Source: Streptomyces sp. NBC_00250 (GTDB lineage Bacteria > Actinomycetota > Actinomycetes > Streptomycetales > Streptomycetaceae). From it: a DNA stretch of 64,000 nt. The DNA lies in NCBI RefSeq assembly GCF_036192275.1, contig NZ_CP108088.1, forward strand, positions 1,736,001 through 1,800,000. Reading direction: 5' to 3'. The translations under genes were made by a program, and so were the position numbers. This document shows, one piece after another, positions 14,370-22,058 of the stretch; positions within the stretch are counted from its first letter, which is position 1; each line of letters starts with the position of its first letter. The notes beneath the pieces are model-generated. The model was given only the letters and a program-made list of their open reading frames with translations, was not told the origin of the DNA and searched no databases.

Positions 14370-14600
14370 TCACCGGGTCTGCATGATGGCCCGGCATTCG
14401 ATGGTGTCGGCTTCGGTGTCGATGGCTGCTGCGGCAGTGTGGAGGTCGCAGGCTGGGTTGTCGCCGTACTCGCGGCAGCCTCTCGCGATGGCCCGGAGAA
14501 GTAGGGCAACGTCGGAGGCTTTGATCCAGGCGCGGCCGTTGCGGTCGGTACGTATCGGGATCTTGTTGCCGATGCGTTCGATCGGCTGGCGGTCGCTCAC
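14370..14600 (-). CDS. Hypothetical protein
   Basis: Start GTG 14600 overlaps the upstream stop as GTGA. 76 residues: a short strand region (IGNKIPIRTDRNGRAWIKAS), then a helical half with two Cys (ARGCREYGDNPACDLHTAAA). The ending ADTIECRAIMQTR adds a third Cys. Possibly a small metal-binding protein. No known family. Confidence 0.6.
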   Translation of the reverse strand: MSDRQPIERIGNKIPIRTDRNGRAWIKASDVALLLRAIARGCREYGDNPACDLHTAAAAIDTEADTIECRAIMQTR

Positions 14601-15214
14601 GCCGCGGCCCGCCGTTCCGCGAGCGGCAGCCGCAGGATCTCGCCGTGCCCGTACTCGGTGCGGCATCCAGGACAGGTGAGTGCCTGTACGCCGAGGGTGA
14701 TCCGCAGGGGCTGCTGGCAGGGGCAGGTAACGGTGACGTGCCGGGCGGGCTTCTCGCCGCTGGTGATGCCGACGAGGGCTCGGTGTGCGAGGCCGATCTC
14801 GTAGGCCGCTTCGTCGACTGCGGGGTGCTGCTCGACGGCCCAGCGCAGGTTGTAACGGAGGGTGCCGCAGGCGCCGGCGACGCGTTCCTGGAGGCTGCCG
14901 GTCTCGTGGAGTTCGGCATGCCCGTAGAACTCCCAGTCGCGTACCCAGGCTTGCAGGGTGCCGAGGATCGGGCCCTTCTCCAGCTGCATCTCGAGCACGT
15001 CGAGCCTCAGCGGTACGGGGGCGCTCTTGCTGCCGGAGACGGCCGGTCCGGTGCTGGCGCCGCGGTGGAGGAGGCTGCCGAGCTTCTGGTAGCGGACCGG
15101 AATGTCGTTGAGGGCGGCGGCGACCCGGTCCTCGCAGGGGCGACACAGATACCGGCCAGCCTCGTGGTCGCGGAGTTCGCGCGGGCATCCGGTGCAGTGG
15201 TTGGACTCGTTCAC
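14597..15214 (-). CDS. Zinc-finger protein of mobile elements
   Basis: 205 residues. The N-terminus carries CTGC...CRPC (about residues 7-10 and 24-27), a likely treble-clef zinc site. The C-terminus has CPCQQP and CPGC (about 163-180) as a second zinc ribbon. Between them is a helical core (LRLDVLEMQLEKGPILGTLQ and the RDWEFYGHAELHETGSLQ stretch). Two zinc ribbons around a helical domain suggest DNA or RNA binding. Specific role unknown. Confidence 0.7.
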   Translation of the reverse strand: MNESNHCTGCPRELRDHEAGRYLCRPCEDRVAAALNDIPVRYQKLGSLLHRGASTGPAVSGSKSAPVPLRLDVLEMQLEKGPILGTLQAWVRDWEFYGHAELHETGSLQERVAGACGTLRYNLRWAVEQHPAVDEAAYEIGLAHRALVGITSGEKPARHVTVTCPCQQPLRITLGVQALTCPGCRTEYGHGEILRLPLAERRAAA

Positions 15215-15253
15215 GGCGATCTCCTTGCGGCGGTGCTGGTGCGGGCGGGGCGG

Positions 15254-15691
15254 TCAGGCGGTGAAGCGTCGGGTGGGGATGCCGGCTGCTTCGGCGAGGT
15301 CGGCGCATCCGCTCGCGCCGTGCGACGGGTGCGGCTCTGGCCGGCGGCAGCGTGGGCTGGTGCAGGGACCGAGGAAGGCGAGGCAGAGGTCGGCGCCGAG
15401 GCTGACCATGTGGCGGTTGCGGCGGGGGCCGGCGCCGGGCCAGGGGCCGAAGTCTTCGGTTGGGTGGCCTTGGGCGGGGTGCTGTTCGACGTCGATGTCG
15501 CAGCCTTTTCCTCGCAGCCAGCGGGCGTAGTGGTCGGCGTGCCAGTCGGCGCCGGAGGGGCAGTCGCCGTGGACCACTAGGACGGATCGCGCCCCAGCGT
15601 CGATCAGGGCTTGCTCCAGGGCGGCCCCGATGGTGGTGACGTCGTCCCAGTCGCGGGAGCCGGTGATGAGGATCCGGTAGGGCTTGGTCAC
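15254..15691 (-). CDS. SLOG-fold protein (DUF2493/YspA-like)
   Basis: Start GTG 15691 overlaps the upstream stop (GTGA). 145 residues with the SLOG signature: VTKPYRILITGSRDWDD at the start (strand then GSRDW), VVHGDCPSGADWHA in the middle, and a C-terminal strand-helix (DLCLAFLGPC). SLOG domains bind nucleotide-derived ligands and are frequent in phage and defence settings. Four Cys in FLGPCTSPRC and SGCADL are an addition. Ligand unknown. Confidence 0.75.
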   Translation of the reverse strand: MTKPYRILITGSRDWDDVTTIGAALEQALIDAGARSVLVVHGDCPSGADWHADHYARWLRGKGCDIDVEQHPAQGHPTEDFGPWPGAGPRRNRHMVSLGADLCLAFLGPCTSPRCRRPEPHPSHGASGCADLAEAAGIPTRRFTA

Positions 15692-16065
15692 GGCGCCTCC
15701 CTGGGCCCGTCGAGGGCGGCGAGGACCCGCCCGACGCAGGCTCGGTAGCCGCGCTGCCAGTCGGTGACGTCGGTGTCGTCGGCGATGGCCACGGCCTCCC
15801 GGACTCGCTCGACTGTGGCGCGCGCTTCGTCGACGCCCACCTTGAGCACTGCATCGGCGACGGCTCGCTTGCCTTCGATGGGCAGCCAGTAGCCGGCGGC
15901 GTTGAGGGCGGTGGAGATGGCGTCGAGGATGACGGCCTGGGGGTCGGGGTCCTGAGTGGCCGCCTGCGGGCCGTTCGCAGCGTCGGCGCATCCATCCTTG
16001 GATTCGACGCCAGAGGCCGCCACAGGGGCGTGCAGCCCTTCCAGTGGGGTCGAGTTGGGGTTCAC
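15688..16065 (-). CDS. Hypothetical helical protein
   Basis: 125 residues from ATG/GTG 16065. Low-complexity N-terminus (to about residue 40), then helices (QAVILDAISTALNAAGYWLP, then AVADAVLKVGVDEARATVER). The TDWQRGYRACVGRVLAAL helix ends it. Coupled to both neighbours through 4-base overlaps. Not recognised. Confidence 0.6.
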   Translation of the reverse strand: MNPNSTPLEGLHAPVAASGVESKDGCADAANGPQAATQDPDPQAVILDAISTALNAAGYWLPIEGKRAVADAVLKVGVDEARATVERVREAVAIADDTDVTDWQRGYRACVGRVLAALDGPREAP

Positions 16066-16427
16066 GCTGCCTCCCGGTTCTGCTTGCTGGTCTTCTTCAT
16101 GGCCTTGCGGTGGGCTCGTTCGCCTGCCCGGCAGAGGTCGCAGATGGTCTCGCCGCGGCGCCGGTGCGCTTCGTAGCCGGCGTGGTCGCCGTGGCGCCGG
16201 GGCCGGCCGTCGAGGATCCCGGCCTGGCAGGCGAGGAAGACGGCGTGGGCTGCACTCCTGGCGCCGAGCTTGATGAAGGCGTTCTGCATGTGAGCCTTGG
16301 CCGTGTTCTCAGAGACCTTCGGCTGCAGCCTGCTCGCTGCTTCGCCGTAGCTCAGCCCGTCGCTCACGAGCAGGAGGACCTGGGTCTCCCGGGCGCCCAG
16401 GGGCTGACCGAATCGCGGAGTGCTCAC
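16062..16427 (-). CDS. LuxR-type HTH protein with CxxC
   Basis: Start GTG 16427 overlaps the upstream stop (GTGA), excluding the longer reading from 16586. 121 residues: a LuxR/GerE-type HTH at about 8-65 (LGARETQVLLLVSDGLSYGE, then VSENTAKAHMQNAFIKLGAR). A basic region with ICDLCRAGERAH follows, which may bind zinc. There is no receiver domain. It is a candidate transcription factor of the element. Confidence 0.8.
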   Translation of the reverse strand: MSTPRFGQPLGARETQVLLLVSDGLSYGEAASRLQPKVSENTAKAHMQNAFIKLGARSAAHAVFLACQAGILDGRPRRHGDHAGYEAHRRRGETICDLCRAGERAHRKAMKKTSKQNREAA

Positions 16428-16606
16428 AGCGCCTCCACCGTCACGCGCACGTCGTCGACGGCCCGGTGGTGCGGTATGTCGGCCCGGCTGCACGACCGCC
16501 CGTGCTCGGCCAGCGGCCACTCCGGCTCGGCGTGGAGGTCGCGCGCCGCCTGCTCGTCGGCTTCGGCGATCCACCCTTCGGTCCACAGCTCGCCTTGGAT
16601 GCTCAT
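16424..16606 (-). CDS. Hypothetical acidic small protein
   Basis: 60 residues from ATG 16606 (MSIQGELWTEGWIAEADEQA). Rich in Trp, Glu and His, with SCSRADIPHHRAV in the middle and a short VRVTVEAL strand at the end. The RBS (GGAAGGAGCAGGC) is strong, and a hairpin lies upstream. Its stop overlaps the LuxR-type gene start. No family recognised. Confidence 0.6.
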   Translation of the reverse strand: MSIQGELWTEGWIAEADEQAARDLHAEPEWPLAEHGRSCSRADIPHHRAVDDVRVTVEAL

Positions 16607-16629
16607 GCCTGCTCCTTCCTGGGCGGGGT

Positions 16630-16654
16630 GGGGCGCGCCTGGTGGACGCGCCCC
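16630..16654 (-). terminator. Hairpin between operon segments
   Basis: GGGGCGCG (16630-16637) pairs with CGCGCCCC (16647-16654) over a 9-base loop. It lies in the 63-base gap between the gene ending at 16670 and the one starting at 16606. No T tract is present, so termination is tentative. Confidence 0.45.
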
Positions 16655-16669
16655 GGTTGGTGTCTGGGG

Positions 16670-16969
16670 TTAGGCAGTTGTCTGGCCGTGCTGGTCAAGG
16701 ACGGCGCGGATGGTCTCGTCGAGGCTGGTGAGGTAGCTCTGGTTCATCAAGGCGTCGCGGATGGCGGTAAGGGTGGCCTCGGCCTTGGCGCGGCGCTGCT
16801 GCTCGTACTTCCAGCCCTCGCGGTAGCTGGTCCGCTCGTTCATCAGGGCGCGGTAGTTACGTTCCTGCTGCTCGGCGTCGAGCTCGGCCTGGTCCAGCCG
16901 CGCGTACAGCTGGTCGAGTCCGTCGCTGGTGATGTGGTCGATGCCGGGCCGGTCCGTGGGCTGGGTCAT
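16670..16969 (-). CDS. Coiled-coil hypothetical protein
   Basis: 99 residues from ATG 16969, overlapping the upstream stop (ATGA). Nearly all helix: GLDQLYARLDQAELDAEQQE leads into a long basic/acidic coil (YEQQRRAKAEATLTAIRDAL). It may form a dimeric rod. It begins with the same MTQPT as its upstream neighbour. Function unknown. Confidence 0.65.
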   Translation of the reverse strand: MTQPTDRPGIDHITSDGLDQLYARLDQAELDAEQQERNYRALMNERTSYREGWKYEQQRRAKAEATLTAIRDALMNQSYLTSLDETIRAVLDQHGQTTA

Positions 16970-17172
16970 CGGTCCCGTCCGTTCAGGCGAGCCCGCATCC
17001 ATTCGGCGTCGGACTCGGCCACGTGGGCTCCTCCGGTACGCGCGACCATGAGGATGGTGGGTTGGCCGTCTCCGTCGCGGTGCTCGGAGACCCAGACGGC
17101 CCAGGGCTGGCTGCCACGGTCGGCGGGGGCGTGGCCGTCGGGGCAGTGCGGGCACGGCGTGGGCTGGGTCAT
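16966..17172 (-). CDS. Small zinc-ribbon-like protein
   Basis: 68 residues from ATG 17172. A CPHCPDGHAP motif near the N-terminus could bind zinc. Then a beta region (SQPWAVWVSEHRDGDGQPTI) and a short helix (ESDAEWMRARL). A ten-codon frame with GTG 17201 (TTWTVEDER) overlaps its start as ATGA and might couple translation. Function unknown. Confidence 0.6.
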   Translation of the reverse strand: MTQPTPCPHCPDGHAPADRGSQPWAVWVSEHRDGDGQPTILMVARTGGAHVAESDAEWMRARLNGRDR

Positions 17173-17226
17173 CGCTCGTCCTCCACGGTCCAGGTGGTCA
17201 CGGCGTAAGGCTCCTGTCGGGTTGGG

Positions 17227-17255
17227 CCCGCCCCCGTGCGGGGTGTGGGGGCGGG
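17227..17255 (-). terminator. Hairpin after the DPPY methyltransferase gene
   Basis: CCCGCCCCC (17227-17235) pairs with GGGGGCGGG (17247-17255), 11-base loop. It lies 17 bases beyond the methyltransferase stop (minus strand). No T-run follows. A terminator or mRNA-stabilising stem are both possible. Confidence 0.45.
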
Positions 17256-17271
17256 AATGGAGACGAGACGG

Positions 17272-18549
17272 TCAGGCGGTGTCGAAGAGGCTGGGATGCC
17301 GGGCGTCCAGCCGGGCGGTGGTGATGCGGGCGTAGGGCTCGTACTGCTCGATGCCGATCGCGCGGGCGCCTTCGTCGAGGGCCGCGAGGAGGGTGGTGCC
17401 CGAGCCGGTGAACGGGTCGAGGACCAGACCGCCGGGCGGGGTGACGAGGCGGACGAGCCACCGCATCAGGCCGAGGGGCTTGGGGGTGTCGTGGTGGACG
17501 CCGTCGACCTCGACGCGTTCGGTGGCCGGGGTACGGGACTCCAGGCGGAAGACAGGGAAGGAGCGGGCCGCGGCCCCGGTCTCGCGGACGGGGCACCCGG
17601 ACGAGCACCGGCCGGGCGGGCAGTCGTGGCCGAGGAGAATGTTCGTCGGCCAGCCGCCGCCGGACGCCTGGCTGGCGGCCACGTTCAGGCCGCCGGTGCC
17701 GTGCTTGAGGACGGAGGCGGTGAGGGTGTCGAATCCGGTTCCCTTGCGGGCGAGGAGGATCGGGTCGTGCGCGGGCCGCAGGGTGGTGTTCCATCCCTCC
17801 CAGCGGCGGGCCTCGTTGGACGCGGCACGGGACTTGACGCGGTGCCCGGAGTAGCCCTTGTAGTGCCCCGTGTCTCGCACCGTTCCACGCTGCTCGCTGA
17901 TGACCTCACGCTGACCGAACGCGTCGCCGACCGTGCCCTTCCGCGCCCAGAGTTCTTCCACCAGGGGGCGGATTTCGGAGTCATCCAGACAAAGGGCATC
18001 GACAAGGCGTTCCCACTGTTCGCGGGTCGGCACAGTGGCCGCAACGCCTTGCGTGGTCCAGTGCTGGGACTGCCCGCCAGCGGCGAACCCGAACAGGTCG
18101 TTCAGCCGGGCGTTGGTCCAACCTGCCGCGTCGCGGGCCGCCTTCAGCCATGCGGTGACCTGCAGTACCTGCTCGCGGTCGTCGCGGCGCCGGTCGATCG
18201 CGCGGGCAAGGTCCGTGCCTTTCGGCTTGCCGTGGGTGTAGATCCAGTCGAGCTGGTCGATGATGCGGAATCCGGCGTCCTCAACGGCGACGGCCATGCG
18301 GTGGTAGGTCCGCGGGGCCCCAAAGGCGAGAAGGTGTCCGCCGGGCTTGAGGACGCGCAGGCACTCGGTCCACAGAGGGACGGAGTAGGCGATGCCGGTG
18401 GAGTCCCAGGCGTGGCCGGCTACGCCAATCTCGTAAGGCGGGTCGGTGATGATCGCGTCGATGCTGGCGTCGGCCAGGGTGGGGAGGATGTCGAGGCTGT
18501 CACCGAGGTGGAGGGTCGCCGCCTCGTCGACGTAGTACGGCTCGGTCAT
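17272..18549 (-). CDS. DNA methyltransferase, amino (N6A/N4C) type, beta-class order
   Basis: 425 residues. Catalytic motif IV DPPY is at about 36-39 and the SAM-binding motif LDPFTGSGTT near residue 378, so motif IV precedes motif I as in beta-class enzymes. An insertion of about 200 residues between them holds the likely target-recognition region and a Cys cluster (CPPGRCSSGC). No restriction endonuclease gene lies beside it. An orphan phage methylase that protects element DNA from host restriction is the likely role. A or C as target cannot be decided from sequence. Confidence 0.85.
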   Translation of the reverse strand: MTEPYYVDEAATLHLGDSLDILPTLADASIDAIITDPPYEIGVAGHAWDSTGIAYSVPLWTECLRVLKPGGHLLAFGAPRTYHRMAVAVEDAGFRIIDQLDWIYTHGKPKGTDLARAIDRRRDDREQVLQVTAWLKAARDAAGWTNARLNDLFGFAAGGQSQHWTTQGVAATVPTREQWERLVDALCLDDSEIRPLVEELWARKGTVGDAFGQREVISEQRGTVRDTGHYKGYSGHRVKSRAASNEARRWEGWNTTLRPAHDPILLARKGTGFDTLTASVLKHGTGGLNVAASQASGGGWPTNILLGHDCPPGRCSSGCPVRETGAAARSFPVFRLESRTPATERVEVDGVHHDTPKPLGLMRWLVRLVTPPGGLVLDPFTGSGTTLLAALDEGARAIGIEQYEPYARITTARLDARHPSLFDTA

Positions 18550-18582
18550 GGTCTGCTCCTGGGTGGTGGGATGCTGGATACC

Positions 18583-18611
18583 GGTCCCCCCGCGTTGCCT
18601 GCGGGGGGACC
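18583..18611 (-). terminator. Strong hairpin between the two methyltransferase segments
   Basis: GGTCCCCCCGC (18583-18593) pairs perfectly with GCGGGGGGACC (18601-18611) over a 7-base loop. It separates the gene ending at 18622 from the DPPY methylase starting at 18549. No T-run is present; in Streptomyces such GC stems can still terminate. Confidence 0.55.
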
Positions 18612-18621
18612 TGCTGCGTGA

Positions 18622-18951
18622 TCAGGCGTTCGGGTGCTGGCCGCCCGCGCTGCGGAGCTGCTCCATGAGGTCGTTCATCCCGCCGGGGCCGAGCAGGTTG
18701 GCCACGGTCATGGCGTTACGCGTCCAGTCGACGAGCGCACCGACCTGCTCAGCTGCGCGCTTGGCGGCGTCGTCGGTCTCGAAGCTGGCCAGGGCGGGGC
18801 CGTCGTGGTGGGCGAGGATCCAGCGGTACGGCGAGTCCGGACTGACGTTGGTGGGGAGCGAAAAGACACGGAGGCCGGGCGCGGGCTCGGTCGCCTCGAC
18901 GCCGATGGGGCCGAGGTTGGTGTCGACGGTGTGGGGCTGGGTGCTGGTCAT
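18622..18951 (-). CDS. Hypothetical protein
   Basis: 109 residues from ATG 18951, behind GAAGGAGACACACG. An N-terminal beta region (FSLPTNVSPDSPYRWILAHH) is followed by a helical part (FETDDAAKRAAEQVGALVDW) and a Leu/Met-rich end (LGPGGMNDLMEQLRSAGGQ). It is located between two methylase genes. No catalytic motif; not recognised. Confidence 0.65.
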   Translation of the reverse strand: MTSTQPHTVDTNLGPIGVEATEPAPGLRVFSLPTNVSPDSPYRWILAHHDGPALASFETDDAAKRAAEQVGALVDWTRNAMTVANLLGPGGMNDLMEQLRSAGGQHPNA

Positions 18952-18979
18952 GTCGTGTGTCTCCTTCGTGGTGGGCGGG

Positions 18980-19927
18980 TCAGGCGGCGGCTGCGGTGAG
19001 CAGCGCGTGGGCGAGCGGCGGCGGGCAGGCGTTGCCGATCTGCTGCGAGATGTCGCGGCCGGACCACGGGTAGCCGGCAGGGAAGCCCTGGAGTTGGCCG
19101 GCCTCCGCGTGGCTGAACCGTTCGAGCTCACGCCCGTCGGCGTCGACGAGCCGGAAGCGGCTGATCTTTCCGGTGACGGTGAACGCGGGCTCGTCGCAGT
19201 CGCGTCGGCCGCGCGCCTTGGGGTCTCCGCCGGTGCCGTAGTTCGACACGACGGTGAACGGGCTCCGGCCGGGCAGCGCGTCGGCCATGGACACCCACGG
19301 CTTCAGGGCCGGGTCGCCGTCGCACCGCGGGACACCCTTCCGGTACGGGCGGTGCGTCGGCGCGGGCAGGGCCACGGGGCCGTCCAGGCGGGCCACCAGG
19401 GCGGCGCGCTTCCGGGTCTGGGGTACGCCGTACTCCTCGGCGTTCAGGACCCCGCAGGCGACGTGGTAGCCGCGGGCTTCCAGCACCTTGGCGTAGGCCT
19501 GCCAGATCGGCAGGACCGCGGGGACCTGCTCCAGGACGATCGCGCGGTATGGGTGGCGGTCCCGGATGGCGTCGAGGATCCACCGCAGCGGCTCCAGCAC
19601 GAGGGCGGTTCGCTCGTCGAGCGTGGCGGGCGTCGTGACCCAGAGCCGGTCCCCGGCCAGCTGCACGGTGTCGACGAGGAGGTCGAGGACGGCGCGGCCC
19701 TTGCCGGTGCCGCCGATGCTGAAGGTCTGGCAGGGCGGGCCGGCAGCAAGGACGTTCTCGTCGCAGTCGACGGGCCGGTAGTCGCGGACGTTGCCGTGGA
19801 TGGTGGGCAGTCCGGCCGCGCGGCGGGTGGCGACAGCACCGGGGTCCCGCTCGATCCCGGTGAGCGGGATGCCGAGCTGGCGGGCAGCTACGTCGATGCC
19901 TCCGGGGCCGGCGAACAGGTCGGGCAC
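18980..19927 (-). CDS. DNA (cytosine-5) methyltransferase
   Basis: 315 residues from GTG 19927. The C5-methylase motifs are in the usual order: motif I LFAGPGG (4-10), motif IV GPPCQTFS (63-70) with catalytic Cys66, motif VI LEQVP (about 150), motif VIII QTRKR, and motif X QQIGNACPP near the end. A short target-recognition stretch lies about 200-260. Compact for the family. No cognate endonuclease is nearby. Likely an anti-restriction orphan methylase of the prophage. Confidence 0.9.
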   Translation of the reverse strand: MPDLFAGPGGIDVAARQLGIPLTGIERDPGAVATRRAAGLPTIHGNVRDYRPVDCDENVLAAGPPCQTFSIGGTGKGRAVLDLLVDTVQLAGDRLWVTTPATLDERTALVLEPLRWILDAIRDRHPYRAIVLEQVPAVLPIWQAYAKVLEARGYHVACGVLNAEEYGVPQTRKRAALVARLDGPVALPAPTHRPYRKGVPRCDGDPALKPWVSMADALPGRSPFTVVSNYGTGGDPKARGRRDCDEPAFTVTGKISRFRLVDADGRELERFSHAEAGQLQGFPAGYPWSGRDISQQIGNACPPPLAHALLTAAAA

Positions 19928-19974
19928 GGGGTCTCCTTCGTGGTGGGCGGGTCAGGCGGCGGGGGTGATGGCCC

Positions 19975-21345
19975 TCACGTGTGGGCCATGTCGACGAACC
20001 GGCTGTAGTGGAGCTGGTTGGCGACGGTGATGGTGGAGGGCGATCCGTTGCGGTGCTTGCCGACGATGAGGTCGACTTCACCGGCGCGCTCGGACTCGCG
20101 GTTGTAGGCGTCGTCGCGGTGGACGAGGATCACGATGTCGGCGTCCTGCTCAAGGGATCCGGACTCGCGGAGGTCGGAGACCATGGGCCGCTTGTCCTGC
20201 CGCTGCTCGGGCCCGCGGTTGAGCTGGCAGAGGACGACGACGGGGACTTCGAGCTCCAGCGCCATGAGCTTCACGTTGCGGCTCATGTCTGAGACTTCCT
20301 GCTGCCGGTTGTCGCGGCCGCGGGAGGTGCCTGATTCGAGGAGCTGGAGGTAGTCGATGACGATGAGGTCGAGGCCGTGGCGCTGCTTGAGCTTCCGGGA
20401 GCGGGCCTTGATCTGCATAACGGTCTGGCCGGGGGTTGCGTCGATCGTCAGCGGCGCGGAGGTGAACCGTGGAAGGGCTTCCGCATAGCGGGCCCAGTCC
20501 GAGTCGGACATCGACCCGCCGCGGATGTGATGGAGGCCGACCCGCGCTTCGGCGGACATGATGCGGTGCTGGACGTCGCGCCGGGACATCTCCAGGCTGA
20601 ACATGACGGCCGGCCGGTTGTGCTTGATCGTGCAAGCGCGCAGGAAGTCGACGCCCAGGGTGGACTTCCCCATGGCGGGACGGCCGGCCACGATGACCAT
20701 CTGGCCGGGGTGGAGGCCGTGGGTCAGGTCGTCCAGGTCGGCAAATCCGGTGGGAACGCCGTAGGCGCGACCGTTCTTCTGAAGCTCTTCGAGTTCGGTG
20801 ACCATGTCCTCGGCGTCCTCGCCGAGGAGGGCCGAGTCGGCACTGTCGCGGATCTGGACTGCGGCGTTGAGCTCGGCCATGGCGGCGTCTGCGGTCTCGT
20901 TCGCGCCGCCGCCGGAGTAGCCCAACGCGGCGATCTTGGTGCCCGCTTTGACCAGGCTGCGGAGGACGGCTTTCTCACGGACGATCTCGGCGTAGTAGCT
21001 GGCGTTCGCCGCGGTGGGTGTCGCCTGCACCAGGTTGTACGCCGCGTTGATGCCGCCGACGCGCTGGAGATCGCCTCGCTCGCGGAGCAGGTTGGTGACC
21101 GTGACGGGGTCGGCCGGCTCGCCCTTGGCATTCAGTGTGGTGATCGCGTCAAAGATGGTCTCGTGGGCGGGCTTGTAGAAGTCGGCGCCGGTGACGATCT
21201 CGACGACGTCCATGATGGCGTCCTTGGAGAGCATCATTCCGCCGAGAACGGACTGCTCGGCATCCATGTCCTGCGGGAGCTGCCGGTCGTAGGCGGGAGC
21301 AGCGGGGGCGTCGTCCCACATGTCGGGCGCGATGTCGGTGGTCAT
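19975..21345 (-). CDS. dnaB: Replicative DNA helicase, DnaB family
   Basis: Start ATG 21345 overlaps the loader stop (ATGA), so the longer reading is rejected. 456 residues: an N-terminal DnaB domain (about 22-125, DAEQSVLGGMM...), a linker, and a RecA-like ATPase core with Walker A GRPAMGKST (221-229), Walker B LIVIDYLQLL (about 331-340), and the arginine-finger region near GKHRNG. It would unwind element DNA as a hexamer. Coupling to the DnaC-like loader and initiator upstream makes a complete replisome-loading module. Confidence 0.93.
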   Translation of the reverse strand: MTTDIAPDMWDDAPAAPAYDRQLPQDMDAEQSVLGGMMLSKDAIMDVVEIVTGADFYKPAHETIFDAITTLNAKGEPADPVTVTNLLRERGDLQRVGGINAAYNLVQATPTAANASYYAEIVREKAVLRSLVKAGTKIAALGYSGGGANETADAAMAELNAAVQIRDSADSALLGEDAEDMVTELEELQKNGRAYGVPTGFADLDDLTHGLHPGQMVIVAGRPAMGKSTLGVDFLRACTIKHNRPAVMFSLEMSRRDVQHRIMSAEARVGLHHIRGGSMSDSDWARYAEALPRFTSAPLTIDATPGQTVMQIKARSRKLKQRHGLDLIVIDYLQLLESGTSRGRDNRQQEVSDMSRNVKLMALELEVPVVVLCQLNRGPEQRQDKRPMVSDLRESGSLEQDADIVILVHRDDAYNRESERAGEVDLIVGKHRNGSPSTITVANQLHYSRFVDMAHT

Positions 21346-22055
21346 GCGGCCATCGCCCGACGGCGGTCCTGGCCGGTGATGACGACGCGTCGGCACATCT
21401 CGGCAAGGCGGGAAGTGACCCGGTCACCGAGGCGGGCCGCGAGATCCTTCGGCAGCACGTTGGACGTGATGAGCGTCGGCAGCTCGTTCTCGTACCGGTG
21501 GTTGACCAGGCGGAAGTTGATGCTCTCGGTGAACTCGGAGATCTTGCCGCCGGCGCCGAGGTCGTCGACGAGGAGGATGGGGGCCTTGGCATAGCGCTGG
21601 AACTCGGCTTCGGAGTCGATGCCGTGGCGGGGCTGCAGCTGGGCGTACAAGTCGGCCGCGGTGACGACAACCCAGCGGGCGACGGTGCCGGTGACGGCGA
21701 GTTCGCGCATGGCGCCGTAGGCCTCGTAGGTCTTGCCGACGCCGGTGGGTCCGAGGAGCAGCAGCGAAGGTCCGGCCGTGACGCTGGCGACGGGAGCCTT
21801 TCGACGCGTCTGCTCGGCGGCGGCGCGGTCGATCAGGTCGGCGATCCAGGTGCGGACCTCCGGCTCCTGGGGGTGTGCGGCGCGGTAGCGGAGGGGGATC
21901 TGCTTGGCAACCTGGTGGCTGCTCCAGCGGGCGACGTTGGACGGTCCGTAGGGGTCGCCGTCGTCGGTGTTGAGCCAGTCGGCGGTTCGGCCCTGGGATG
22001 CGAGCAGGGGCTCAAGGTCGTCCTGGGCGGGGTCGATGGGCGGTGTCCACTGCAT
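21342..22055 (-). CDS. DnaC-like helicase loader (AAA+ ATPase)
   Basis: 237 residues. Walker A GPTGVGKT at 102-109, Walker B ILLVDDLGAG at about 152-161, and a sensor-like TLITSN stretch (about 193-198), as in DnaC/IstB-type loaders. The N-terminal 90 residues would contact the helicase or initiator. Its start lies just after the initiator stop, and its stop overlaps the dnaB start. The order initiator-loader-helicase matches a lambdoid or siphophage replication cassette. Confidence 0.88.
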   Translation of the reverse strand: MQWTPPIDPAQDDLEPLLASQGRTADWLNTDDGDPYGPSNVARWSSHQVAKQIPLRYRAAHPQEPEVRTWIADLIDRAAAEQTRRKAPVASVTAGPSLLLLGPTGVGKTYEAYGAMRELAVTGTVARWVVVTAADLYAQLQPRHGIDSEAEFQRYAKAPILLVDDLGAGGKISEFTESINFRLVNHRYENELPTLITSNVLPKDLAARLGDRVTSRLAEMCRRVVITGQDRRRAMAA

Positions 22056-22058
22056 GAT

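Noticed and set aside
14370..15995. 541-codon minus-strand frame joining several small genes
   Set aside because: Only its last 76 codons make sense; the rest is Arg/Pro-rich out-of-frame reading of the SLOG and zinc-finger genes.
17169..17201. Ten-codon frame upstream of the gene at 16966-17172
   Set aside because: It has the right overlap but is too short to call a gene; mentioned only as possible translational coupling.
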